Positions 24,001 to 36,700 of a stretch of 64,000 nucleotides of DNA are shown here, piece after piece. Below the pieces are notes generated by a model. That model was not told where the DNA came from. It worked only from the letters and a program-made list of their open reading frames with translations, and did not search any database. The stretch is from Spirodela intermedia. Its lineage: Eukaryota; Streptophyta; Magnoliopsida; Alismatales; Araceae. A program made the position numbers and the translations under genes. Location: positions 6,307,501-6,371,500 of the forward strand of contig LR746268.1 in the NCBI GenBank assembly GCA_902729315.2. The letters are read 5' to 3'. Positions within the stretch are counted from its first letter, which is position 1, and the number at the start of each line of letters is the position of its first letter.

Positions 24001-27000
24001 TAATGCTGATGGGACCAACTTCCAGATAAAGAGGCAGTTCTGTGACAGTCTCATTAAGTGGCATGAGTTTGTCTCTAAGAAGCCAAAACTCGTTGAAGTA
24101 GACTGTTGGATAATAGTTCCCAGTTGTGGGTTCCACGTTCAAGGCTAGAAGTTTAGAGTCAAGGAAAATACTACTCGAATACAGTGTTAGATATACGCAT
24201 ACCAAAATGTCATTGAGGAATAAACCTACCATAAGTAAAATAAAGAATTTAACGATCACACAAATCTTCCAAGCCACAATAGGAAATCCATTTATTGACC
24301 ATATCATACGTTTGCCAGCAGTTCTTTAGTCGTGATCATGATCTAGACTAACCAATACAAAATAAATGAACGCAAAAAATCAACACTTTTGGGTAAACAT
24401 AACAATCTAGTTCCATTGACTCGTAACATCAGAAATGAACACAGATCATCTACCATCAAGGGGGGTGCAAGAGCAGAGAACCATTTGAGTTGAACAGAAT
24501 ATTCTAAGTGGATAAGCTACTGAGTGACTTTGAGATTTTTTAAGTTTTCTAGCTTTCAAAAATGATGATCCAAATATTCAATCAAGCAGGGATTCCACTT
24601 CCATGTTCAAATCTGGTTTGTTAATAAAAATCAAATAAGCTTACTTGAAATTTTTGGAAAATAATCCTTTCACACTGAATCTTACAGAAGGGATCAGAAA
24701 AGCAGAAACAAGAAAAAAGATGAAAATGTAACAAAATACTCATAAAACAATACACAATCCATTTATAATAAATGAAAAATTAAATATGAATAAAAAATAC
24801 CTCAATTTTGATAACTTCAGGATAAAAGAATTACAGAAGTTAGACATGGGAAATCTCCAGGGATAATTTAGACACAAAATACTAAATTGTAGGATACAAT
24901 CAGCAATATTTGGGGGAATGGCATTACCGGGATACCTGCAGATGTTAAAAGAAGGGATCAGAAGCTTTTGACCACGGACTAGGTCAGTATAGATGATGAC
25001 AATGAATAAAAAATACCAGCACTATATAAACACGAAACACATTTTGTTGATAACCACGAATCTTGAACCTAAACAGAAGCTATTCACGGATGAAAGATAG
25101 AGAATATCCAAACATGCATATAACTTTTTAAAATGGGCATGTGCATGTATGTTGACACACATAAACCAAACTTCAAATTTGGGGTTTGCAGTGGGACTTT
25201 TACATGGTTACAAACATTTCAAGCATGAACCATTGTCTTCTTAGGAAGAGGGACTCGTATTTTTTTTGCCACGCACTATAAACTGCATCAACGCTGATTT
25301 GAAATCATGCTTCGGCTTTCAGTCACTACCATTTAATTTTATCTGATATGGATAACCTATCTACAAACCAAGACTTGAATACTGCTGATGCTTTTTCCCC
25401 AAACATCGGATGCAGCTAAAAAGATGGTTTTGCTGGTGCAGCACATAATGCATAATATCCTTATATCAGAGCAGAATGTCTTTGCCTAACTGCTGATAAA
25501 ATCATGTGGTGTCCAAGTGATAATGTACATATGGTACCACCAGTAGCAATGAATCCCTCATTTATAGTAATTGCCACAACTCTACAACATCCAAGATTAT
25601 GACCATATATGACCGTGAAAAAGAAAGCCTTCCGCTATATATTCCAACAACCGCTCAAATGAATATATTATTAATGCAAACTACAAGCCATTATCCAATA
25701 GAGCTCCACCTCCATTAACAAGTCATATTTGATACTGATCCTAAAGACAAACACTGTATGTGTATGGGTTCTTATGGGCACTGTACTCTCACGGTCTAGA
25801 GATGCAAGTTCATTTTTTCTCATAATATAGTGCCTCATCAAAAATGAGATTGGGGAGAAAAAGAATGAAAGTAAAAGTTCTTCAACATCTACAAAAGTTC
25901 AAGAACCTTGGAAACAAAAACGAAAAGGAACTCTTGCACAATGGCAGCATAGTAAAAAGGATAAAAACTTTTCAACACAAAACTACATTTTTGGACATTT
26001 AGACAACGCTTTTCTGGCTATGTTGGCCAAAATGGGATGGAAATCAGTGTAACTTTTGCGCAATAAGATTATTATTTGTCTAAAGAAATGATTTTAGCAG
26101 CGAGAGATATCTCATTTTTTCATTAAACAAGAGAAAGTTCAAGCAGAAACAAGATGAATAAACAATAATTCCTAGAATTTGATAAGAAGACAGATCATAC
26201 ATCAAGTCCATAAACTTATCTAACTGTGAACCTGTTCACCCAGACCCAAGAGGAAATATGAGAATTCAGAAAGGCCTCCAACCAATTAGAGAGACTGAAT
26301 GGGCCTCCATAAGTGTTATATGGTACTGTGGGATGTGAAAAGGTTTTTGAAGACCCATGATACTAGTTGACACCCAAGGAAACCATATTACTGATTGCGC
26401 ATAAGACAGCATTTTTCATTCAACTTGTGTGGTTTCAATAATTAAGATGCCTTTGTTTTTTATGATAGTTGGTTGATATTTCACTGAATCAAAGGTTAGC
26501 ATACCTTGTAAAGTCTTCGACTAAATTAACTGTAACATTAGGTTTCCAAAATGAAACCCATTCTAAAACTTCGTCATTGGTAGCATCCTGGTTCTCAACT
26601 TTCAACTGCAATAAATTAGCACCAGTTTCAAAAAGACGAGTTGATTCATATGGCAATCCATAAAAAAGGTATGCAGGCAGGCTTAAAAAAATAGAATAAA
26701 AACTTTAAAAATTCCAACATCATCCATCTCCCCCTCCCCGACCACCCCCTCCATTCCAACCACCAAAAAGAGAACCCTTTTATTTTCTACAGTAAGCCAT
26801 GAAGTCAACTTTTGAGTTATCTCCCCAAATATTAAACTAAAGGTGTGACACAAATTGACACCGAAGCCTAGGGCAGGGAAAAACATATTTGTCAAACAGT
26901 TCAAACTTCTATATCCACATGCGTTTCTTCCAAAGGCAGTACACAAGCGACATAGAGCACTGTAACTCGTAACACACCAGTAAAATAAAAACAAGGCCAT

Positions 27001-30000
27001 CAATTGACCCACATGATCACATTTGAACGTTACCAATCAAATATTGAAAACAGAAGACCCACAATGCCACCCCTCACACATACGTTCAATGAAAAAGAAA
27101 AACTTGTGGGTTATAACATAATTCTCCAAAGCAGAAAAGGGAATTGAATTATAATTCAGCAACAACGACACAGTTTGTCTCATCAGGTAAAAGAACGAAA
27201 TGAGAAGGAAAAGGAGAATTAATAGACTGTGCACCACCGATGTGCCAAACAAGAAAAATAAAACTTAACTACCGGCAGCATTTCCAATTCTGCCATTGCC
27301 TTTAACCTCCATGGAATAAACAACCTGGACCTCCTCCACCCACACAAACACAATGCTTACATCTGATGAAGTCATTCAAAAAAGGGGATCATCTCCTTCT
27401 TAACTGAAGTCAAAATTAAGTAAATGCAAATTCATTTTTTACTCTCCTGTCACTGATAGACCAAGGCTAGGATTAAGTGGATAAAAGTAAGAAAGGGGAC
27501 CCACAAAAAAATAAATAAATCCGAAAGTCGTCCATTTTTGTTGCAGTCATGCATCGCATCACTTATATACCCTTTTCATAGTTTACCATGCCTGTGGGAA
27601 CTGAATTGGTTTTAAAAGGTCAGTGCATACATGAAGATTCACACATTCCTAGTATATGATTTTGAAAATTTGTAGAAATCAACAGGAGACTGAAAAAACA
27701 AACCTTTGACACTGATTCCTCTTCAGATACTTTTGCATTCCCCAGCAAACTTCGCTTCTTTCCTGATTTTGATCTGGGCAAGTATGTCACAACAGCTGAA
27801 AGTACGTTTATAAGTACGTGATGATTTTATGCACATGATTTGCAACATCTAAAAGTATGAGACCATGGAAATCCCTGGTGGACTTACGGTGGGACCTCCC
27901 AAATGCATAGAGTGGCTGGTACTCAGGATCACTAGGATCTGGACTGTAACCAGATCGTGCAAAAAAAATGTGGGCATAAAGGCTGCCATTATGTTTCACC
28001 GCCTGAAATAATTCAGAAAAAATAATGCATCTAGTGGTACGAAAACTCATTTAATGCAGAAACAACAGGAAAAATGTTCTGTAGTACCTCTGTCGGATAA
28101 TATTGTAAAGAGCGCGACCTTGTACTAGCTGATCCCCAAATTGCATATGGAATGTTGGACTCGTGCCAAACAAGAGCGTCTTCATTACTAAAGTCGTTGA
28201 ACTTCTCTCTCTCTGAGAGATAAACCCACATATCCTGGTCAAGAAATAATGGTAAACCAAGTCCAAGCAGTAGTTCTTAATGAGAAAATAGACACTCAAT
28301 GCTAGTAAATCAAAAAGAAATCATGAAAAACAAGTCAAACATAAATTTTCATATGAAGAATTTGACGGTTGACATAGCAGAAAAAAGCATAGGCAAAAGA
28401 AACATTGAGGTTGATTGGCCACCAAATTGTAGATCACAAGTAAGAGACTGAAAGAGGAAACAGAACCACATGCACTCACAATTAAAACAAAGCAACTAAA
28501 CCTCTCTAAGGGTGACACAGACCCAATCATTTGAAGAGTACGACAGAACTTACATTTTATATCTCCAAACCTACAGAACTTATGACAGTTTTACCGGAAG
28601 TTCCAAAAGGATATCTGCAAAGGCATGGCAGATCCGACTTCGCATTGTATTCCAGTGATTTGAAAATTTGCTCGCTTATTTGAAAAGCCTATGGCTCTTG
28701 ATAACATTTCTTCCATCATTTTATCGACAATGCCAATGACCATTCACTGTTGGTTATTTCTCTCTTGGATATAACCTTGCAGTATTCATTCTAATGTATA
28801 TCAATCCAGGTTGTGAGATTAAATAACCTCCAGGGCAGTGATGACACATTTTAACTTCGCCGACACACAAATTGAAGAGAGAACCACACATTGAAGAATG
28901 GAGTTATCCTTCTCTTCCAAACCCACACCAAGGGGTGTAAGTCATCACGATCCACTTCCCTGTCACGTTTTTTTATTCAAAAACTTATTTGGACGGAAAT
29001 TTCGCCACCCATAGGCCTTCAAAACCACAAGAAATTCCATTTTCCCGTGATCTTCATAGAAAAGAATACCTTTCACCAAGGACATCTCATTTTTACTATT
29101 TTCACTGCATTCATGACCCTCCCATCATACTATGACAGTATGATTTCATGTCTCTCTAAAGCTGTGTACCCCAAATCCTTTATTGCATCAAAAAAGGTTA
29201 TGGTTGAATCTTTCACATAACTTAAAAGATTACCCAGCACCATCCCTGCACCTATATCTTAGTGATACCATTAAATTTCCTATGTAGTACAATGATATGG
29301 TACAATGATATGGCCTCACGTGTTCCTCTTTCAAAAATCTAGAGATGGGTATCTCTACAATAATCGTAGTGAACTCTCCCCCTCCCTATCTGACTGAGTT
29401 GCATCTCACAAAATCTATAAGAGACATATTCCCTAAACAAAACTCGCGAGTTAAAGGAACCTAAGTGAATCCTACAACATTAATATTTGAAAAATCAAAA
29501 GAGTAATTATATCTTCTAGTGTAGAGACGCACCTCATAGAATCATTCGAAAGTCAAATAAACATGTGAAATGGCTAACAGCCAGACTAAGGGTAGCTCAA
29601 CGTCAAGTCAATCACAACGAACTTAAAAACCTCAAAGTGACATAGCCATCTATGTATTTGCCTGCATGGCACCTAAGGCCTACTTCAATTGTTTGATGGG
29701 GCTATAGTAGAACGATTTATGAAAATATTGGAGTAATAAATAGGATTCACGTAAAACCTGATGTAGTATTTAGGTTTCGTCGAAAGGAGAAGGTATTTGA
29801 GGAGTTAGTTGATGGCTACGGTCACGACCACGTTATTGCATATATGATGGCAAACTGTGGCCATGTGATTTCTGGATTGGCGTTCCGACAAGATTAGTTA
29901 ACTAACATCCTCTTCTAGACATGCTTCTAGGCAAGAAATCGGTCGCCTGAAGCTACACTTAAGTTTATCCCCAGAAATCAACGACATCGATGAAGGGAAA

Positions 30001-30252
30001 CTTAAGATCTGTTAAGAAAGCCATGACCGTCTTAGCGTCCGCGTCAAGTGTGCGACTTACCAGGTGGTCACCCTTCTGGAAGAGATTGGAGATGAGCTGT
30101 GACGGCTCGACGGGCTTTTTCGGAGAGAAAAACTTCATGGCGAAGTACCAGAACACTGCCATACGGATGATTCCCGTCAGCGACTGCCCGATACCTCCCT
30201 GCCCCTGCTGCCGTTGACCCTGGGTAGGAGGCTGCCCTGCCGGTTCCGCCAT
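21097..30252 (-). CDS. CLPTM1-family multi-pass membrane protein (CNRB-like)
   Basis: This is the plant member of the cleft lip and palate transmembrane protein 1 family. Animal relatives act in the ER on receptor and lipid handling; the plant role is poorly known. I model twelve minus-strand exons: 30252-30061, 28234-28088, 28002-27888, 27795-27704, 26605-26505, 24935-24898, 24144-23909, 23026-22933, 22827-22637, 22260-22041, 21525-21358 and 21263-21097. All are GT-AG with matching phases, giving 586 aa, the normal length. Landmarks are an N-terminal membrane segment (IIRMAVFWYFAMKFF), DMWVYLSE, the family signature SGYSPDPSDPEYQP, NVEPTTGNYYPTVYFNEFW, then a run of C-terminal membrane helices including LLGVTMIVSLLHSVFDFLAF and the QRWIYPVDKRRVNEFG motif before a Lys-rich end (KKTK, a possible ER-retrieval signal). 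Intron 1 is 1.8 kb. Exon 6 is 38 nt and its donor is the weakest. Confidence 0.95.
23587..23607. repeat. G21 homopolymer in CLPTM1 intron 7
   Basis: Twenty-one consecutive G residues inside intron 7 of the CLPTM1-family gene, so poly-C on the transcribed strand. Such runs are prone to length error in assembly. Confidence 0.9.
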
Positions 30253-31390
30253 CGCTCCGCCGCTACCCAGAACGCGATCTCGCTCACCTTCTTCCGTAGG
30301 CTACAAGAGCAGGCCTGGGATCTTTCATCGATCACGTACTCCACTTTGTATAAAAACCCCTCACAAAATATCACTTTCATTTCACCATGAGAGTTTTATG
30401 ATTTAAAATATATGTCATTAACTGCCAGGAAATCATTTCGGAGCCATCAGACGGCTGATGGTTTAATTAGAAAATATCTACACGTAATTATTAGAGATTA
30501 CGACGGACAGTATTATAAAACATACTTCCACCTTCCGACGGCTGTGATGCTGCGAGCCCGCACCGGCGCTATCGTTCGATCGCTAGGCCTTCAACGTCAG
30601 AACTCCAAATGTCAGCCGTTCGATCGCTAGCCCTCCAAGTCAGATCGGCCACCACGCCGGGCGGCGCCGCCTCTCGTCGGCACAGACGCCGTCGCCACGT
30701 GATACAGGTGCTGCACGCCCAGTCCAACCGGCCGTGTGCACCCCGCCAGTTTTGGGCCTTCGAATTCTGATCGCCCAGAAAGCCCACGGTGGCGGCCCAT
30801 TAAGGTCGGCAATTAATATATAATTTATTTAATCATCACTGAGGATAACCTACGCCCCTACGATTGGACCTTGCTCCGGTGTAACACGAGGGATACGTAT
30901 TTCCTTCAGCCAAGTCCCAGGCAGCCCATTTCCGTCCACGTGACGCTGTCGGGCCCATCAAGAGCCCTTAGTGGCCCAATCATAAAGTAGGTTTGATGGG
31001 CCGGTAAGGTCCACGCCGCGCCCAGTATATTCCGATGGGGATGTGGATAATAATAAGACAGATAAAATATTGAAATATTTTAATAAATAATAAAGGGGCT
31101 AATAAAAAAATCTCGCGCCCTCGTCAGCTTCTAGACGCCTCGATTGGATTTTAATCTTATCCTCATGGCCATCTGTAAAATATTACCGATCAAATGGTCA
31201 ACGGAGTGTGCGTAGAATTGGCCAATCATTTCACGACGGGCGAGTAGTTACGTATGTCCTCGGCAATCGGAGATCGGACGGCCAAGGCCACCAGAGATAT
31301 ATGATTACCTGTCGGAATATTACCGGCTGTGGCTCTGCCGCCGTTCTGGGCGAGACGAACGAGGTTAGAAGACAGGGAGTTGTCTAATAG
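30253..31390. promoter_or_regulatory. Divergent intergenic region between CLPTM1 gene (-) and ARF gene (+)
   Basis: The two flanking genes diverge, so this region should hold at least the CLPTM1 promoter. An AT-rich stretch (30390-30530) lies just upstream of its leader. I see no conserved coding sequence. Confidence 0.45.
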
Positions 31391-33769
31391 AAAAGGTTAT
31401 AAGGGGGAAAATGCAAAAAGGGCGGACGGCGGAGCGTTGAAACTATTTGGTCGGAATTTTTCGCACTTGTTTATGTAGAAGGGGGAGGGGTACTGTTGAG
31501 AAGTCGCTTGGCTCCGTTGGTCCGTCGGCGCGGGGGCAGCGGGGTGGCAATCCCGCGATTTTGGAGCGGGCGGAGGGCGATGACGGGAGCCGGCGGGGCT
31601 CCGGCGAGTGGTGGCGCAGCGTGAGCTTGTCGTCTTCACTGTAGCAGCGGTGTTGGTAAGCCGAAGTCGTCTGACCTCCCGAGGTCACCGAGAAAAAGTT
31701 GTGGCACTGTCAATCTCGCGCGTGTGAGCGAGGGGGGTAACTGCGAAGAATGGCGGAGTAAACCTGTGATTGGTCGGATCGTCCGCCGAGGCCCTCAGAG
31801 CGGGCGGGTTGGATGAGGTTGGAGGTGCACTCGGCAGTGGAACCAGTCGAGGAGAGGGACTGGGATCCTTGAGTTTAGTTTTATACCTGAGGATTTTCTC
31901 GTTCTCCGACTTCGGTTTGGTCGTGCCGAGGACAAAGCTGGAGGATGATTGATTGGGCTGCGATGGCCGGACGAGTTGGGGCGGAGTCGCGGAGGTAAGT
32001 GGGAAAAGGGGGAAAACCCTAGACAAAGCGCGAGATCTCGGTGGCCGCGGAAAGCAGAAAGAGTGGCGAGGACAAGGGAGGGGGGGAGACAGCGAAGTCA
32101 CAGGCTCCTGTTGGGGTTGGCGGAGGCAGTACCAGCAGCAGAAGTGGAGAAAGACTCCCCGTGCTTAACCTTCCTGCTCATGTAGCCGTTTTTGCCGAAT
32201 TTGTGCTGAATGATCTATTCCGCTTCTTCAGGATGTCTGACCTCCCTATCCGCTTGTTCACTGCTGCAGATCGAGTTTGATTCCTGGTGAAAGCGGGAGC
32301 TACAGTTTAATTCGGTCGTCCGGTCCTTTCTCATCTTGGTAATCGGCTGGAATCTTGAGTTTGCCAACGAGAGACGTCGTTAGCATCGGGAGGCAGCGGT
32401 TCAAGTCGACGGTACCATCGGTCCCTCGCCTCTGCTCTGCTGGAAATAGCGGAGACACTGTTGCGGGGTTTCTATACTTCTAGGAGGCTGATTCATTACA
32501 CAAGATCAAGCTGATTGCCTTCGTAAAACTCGTGATTCGTTCGTCTCCCGGAGGAAGGCGGATTTCGGATGAGCAGATTCTGAAATTACGCGCAGACGGC
32601 GGATCCTTTGTGTGCCCGGCGGAACCAAGTGTCGGGAAAGCGCATCATACAGTTGTATCAACAAAGATATCCATCCCACTGCCATCGTTGGTTCCCCAAG
32701 AACAGGGGTTCAGATCGAGCTTTCCTTCTCCCATTCGGATCGACGAAACTGATGGGCCGCCGCTGAGCTACTGTGTTTTGGTCGCCCTCCCGGTGCTGTT
32801 GCTAGTTTTTGCCGTGAGGAAGGCGTGCTTCCGCTGAGAGCTCTGTCCGTAACGCTCTGCCCACACCTTCTCCCCTTCCCTTCCCTCCCCTTTCCCCAAC
32901 TCTCAACCCCAAATCTTCGTCCCTCCTTTCCGAAAGCTTGGAAAATACCTTACGTTCCACAACCGGTGGTAGCCGTTAAAGATCGAGCACCTTCCGTTTT
33001 AGGCGGAGCCAAGGCGTCTGCACCATTTCAGGTACCCTTTCTAGCTGGCTATAAAGCGCAATTTCCGTTTTCCTGGATTATTATTGTACGTGTTCGACGC
33101 CGGCTTCAGGTTGCTTTTATTGCTCTGGCAGGTGGCAGAATTCTCAGTCAGTGAGCCGTTCTTGTGTTGGAAGCCGAGGAGACGAGGAATGGGGTAGTCT
33201 TGGGAAAGAACAACAGGTCGTCGTAAAATTTCTGTTCTTCCTCCTCTTTTTCACGTCTCAGCCGATCAAATCGTCCCTCTCTCGGTGGAAGATCTTCCAA
33301 GAATACTATCACCCTCCCATGGCGTTAACGAGAGCAACCTCGAAATCTTATTGTCCAGGTCAGGATATGCTTCATCTTGTTTCCATATTGTCATCCTGTC
33401 GTTTCTGCTGCGTGATATCACTTGTACGTTTAAGCTGAAACGTCCAGTCTTCCATTACAGAGCTGTGTTACTTTTCATGAATGGTTTTATTGTCCCTGAA
33501 ATGCTTCACCTTCTCGAGTTAACTTAGGATTTTCAAAAATATCGTCCTTCTGTCTCTTCTCTGCGTTAGCTTCCGTTGGTCGTCTGCCGCAAGTATTCCA
33601 TGTTCGAGTTGTATGATTTTTTCTTTTCTCGAAGAGTTCTTGCACAGTCCTCCACACCATCTAACGAAGACGTCCCTAGAGAATTTAATTCATAGGTAAG
33701 GGATTGCTCTCATGGTGTTTATTGTTGCAGACAGTTGGGTGCAGTCCTCCTTTTCAACCTCGTGGCGCC
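31391..33769 (+). promoter_or_regulatory. Probable promoter and spliced 5' leader of the ARF gene
   Basis: Open frames here on both strands show biased composition and no domain I can name. A GTTGCAG acceptor at 33724-33730 lies 39 bases before the ARF start codon, which implies a leader intron. Pyrimidine-rich blocks near 32860-32935 look like plant leader sequence. I cannot fix the transcription start or the leader donor by eye. A separate short gene in 31.4-32.9 kb is possible but unsupported. Confidence 0.4.
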
Positions 33770-36700
33770 ATGTCTAGTAATTGGTTTCCTTCTTCTGTTG
33801 AACTTTTAGGGGCCACTGGAGGTGTTCTGTACAAAGAACTCTGGCATGCCTGTGCTGGACCTTTGGTTAGTGTGCCTCGAGAGGGGGAGCGTGTCTATTA
33901 TTTTCCCCAGGGCCACATGGAACAGGTAATCGGGTTTTCGGATGCGGTCTCCTGATCACCTTGTTAGTTTCCTCTTTGGGAACTTTGCCTTGATCATTAG
34001 GTAAATAGTGATTCGGTATTCTTTCTCATTTATTACAGCTTGAGGCATCAACCAACCAAGGTCTTGATCAGCAAATACCCTTGTTCGATTTGCCATTTAA
34101 AATTCTCTGTAGAGTAGTACACGTACAACTTCAGGTGACCTCTAACGATCTTTGATTGTGGTTTTCTGCTATGTTTGCGTACAGTTTTCGTTCTCTTCAC
34201 CCTTAATTAATGGTATTCCTTTTTCCTTTGATTTGACTGTGATTTTCTACTGTAGGCTGAACAGGAAACAGACGAAGTATTTGCACGGATCACGCTACAA
34301 CCCGAGGCCGACGTAAGTATTTTCACTCTAATGACAGGAAATGAATGCATATTCGATGTATCCAGTATTAAAGTAAAAATCTTTTAGCTATGATCCCAAT
34401 GGTTTGGGTCGATTCTTTTAATGGAGAGTACTGCAAAGAAGTTATCTTATGTGGCCTCTAGTTTCTTCAGATTTGGATACATTGATAATCAAGAATGTTT
34501 ACCTGCTTGTTGTGTGCATTCTGTTCTGTATGACTTGCTCTCTAATATTTCTTTTGCATTTCAGCAAAGTGAAGTAACGAGTCTAGATCCTCTGCTTCCT
34601 GAAGTTGAAAAATGTAAAGCTCACTCTTTTTGCAAGACACTTACGGCTTCAGACACAAGCACTCATGGTGGTTTTTCAGTTCTTCGGAGACATGCTGATG
34701 AATGTCTCCCTCCACTTGTGAGTTCACGTATGCATATTTATGATTTGAGTGACTTGGAATTTTATCTGCTCAGCTGTTTTTACTCTTGTTTTTTTTTCCC
34801 AGGACATGACTCAGCAACCACCTTGCCAAGATCTTGTTGCCACTGACTTGCATGGCAATGAGTGGCCTTTTCGTCACATATTTAGAGGTTTTGCCTTTTC
34901 CTTCCAAGCATTACTAGAATGCCGATTACTTTTTATAATCTCCGACTTACAGTTATTGTTGATGACTAGTTATATTGAATATCAGCATATAATTTATGCA
35001 CGGGTAAAAACAAAGTTTGACATTTGACTTTATGTATTTATTAAAGAAGGTAACGTAAAAGCTTTTCCTTTATTTTCATTTCTTTCTTCTTCAGGGCAAC
35101 CACGGAGACACTTGCTTACGACAGGATGGAGTGCCTTTGTTAGCTCAAAAAGATTGGTTGCTGGTGATGCTTTTATATTTCTAAGGCAAGTGACAGTTAC
35201 ATTTTTTGAGCTGCTGTAGTTCCACGAGCTTGCAGCTTACCATAAAGGTGCTTTGGTCTTCTTTTTTTCCTGAAAATAATTTGATGGACTGGTTGCCAGA
35301 GGCGAGAATGGAGAGCTACGTGTAGGCGTGAGGCGGCTCATGAGACAATCAACTAACATGCCAGCATCCATCATATCTGGACCCAGCATGCATATTGGTG
35401 TTTTGGCTACTGCTTCTCATGCTGTTAAAACTGGGACAATTTTCTCTGTATTCTACAAGCCAAGGTTTATTTTCCTCAACCCTTCGCATTTAATTTTCTA
35501 ATATTTCATTTCTCCCTTAAGATGATTTTAAGGCCGTGACATGTGGAAAAGCATGCTTTTTGCGGTGCTATAAATTCATCGTGAATCCATTTTCTGTGAA
35601 TTACTCAGCTTATTTCCATCATCGTATGCCAATCTATAAACCATCTTTGATTGAGACAAAGGAGATTTTGAAGAAGGATCAATGTCAATGGCAGTGTCTA
35701 CTTCAATAAACAGAATGATAGGTTAGGGCATATCTGGATGTGAGGAGTAGGACTAATTCTCATTGACTGTGTTAATTCGGGGTTCTTTTGATTCCAACGC
35801 AAGTCATTAAATTATCAATGAGAAGCGATAGCTATTGATCTTCCCTGTAGGCCCCTATGAGCTACATTATCCTTAGTTTTTAGCCCTCCGATAGGCTCTC
35901 TTAGAATATTCCCTTAGATGTGTCGTTGACTCCATTCAGTATAAGGATGAATAACCCCACGTTCACAGTAGTGGATAGATGAATGAATTATTACTCTTTG
36001 GCTGGATTTTGCGTCAACATTGGTTACGATGTAAATAATTAGACAAAATTAGATTGTCGAATTACTCCACGTAATTCCCATTTACGAACAGTGAGGAAGG
36101 GATGCCATTTGGGGTACAATGAGCCGTGTTAGAGAGGGGAGATGGCGGTTTCTTCACTCGCTCATTAGAGTTTCAGGACCTGGGAGGGGATGTATGACAG
36201 GTACTCCGTCATGGGGATAGTTTTGGTCCTTTTTCATTAAAACTCGTTGATTTTCCACTGGTTTGATTCATATGAGGTACACTATAGTCAACATGGGTAA
36301 GTCTGGAAGTACTCAGAGGTATGTTTTAAGGTGGAATCATTGTTAATAATTCAAATGCCTAGATGGAATAAAATAAAAAACATTAATTTTTCGGAATGCA
36401 TCCATGCGTACTTACTTGACATGATTTACTTCGGAATACATGATTTATTAAATTTGTGTAGACGAATTGATTTGCTTGCTAACCTTGCAGTAAAGAAGCT
36501 TTTCGGCACGTACTAATTTATTTGTAGATATTCCTTGTTCACATGCTCTCTTCTTCTAGATGCTTGGGTTTCACAGTAACGGTTCCATTCGGACTCGTGT
36601 TAAGTCTCCAGAGCCCAGTAATTGAGTGGCACTTTTATATTCTCTGAACACGCCAATTAATGCGAAAACAATGCTGTTTGTCGCAGAACAAGTCGATCAG

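Noticed and set aside
31443-32101. Two overlapping minus-strand frames upstream of the ARF as a separate gene
   Set aside because: Composition is Pro/Ser/Arg-rich low complexity, with no conserved motif and no splice partners. They are better explained as the antisense of promoter or leader DNA.
32532-32837. 101-codon plus frame with a hydrophobic C terminus
   Set aside because: It starts with GTG instead of ATG, has no homology I recognise and lies in the probable ARF leader.
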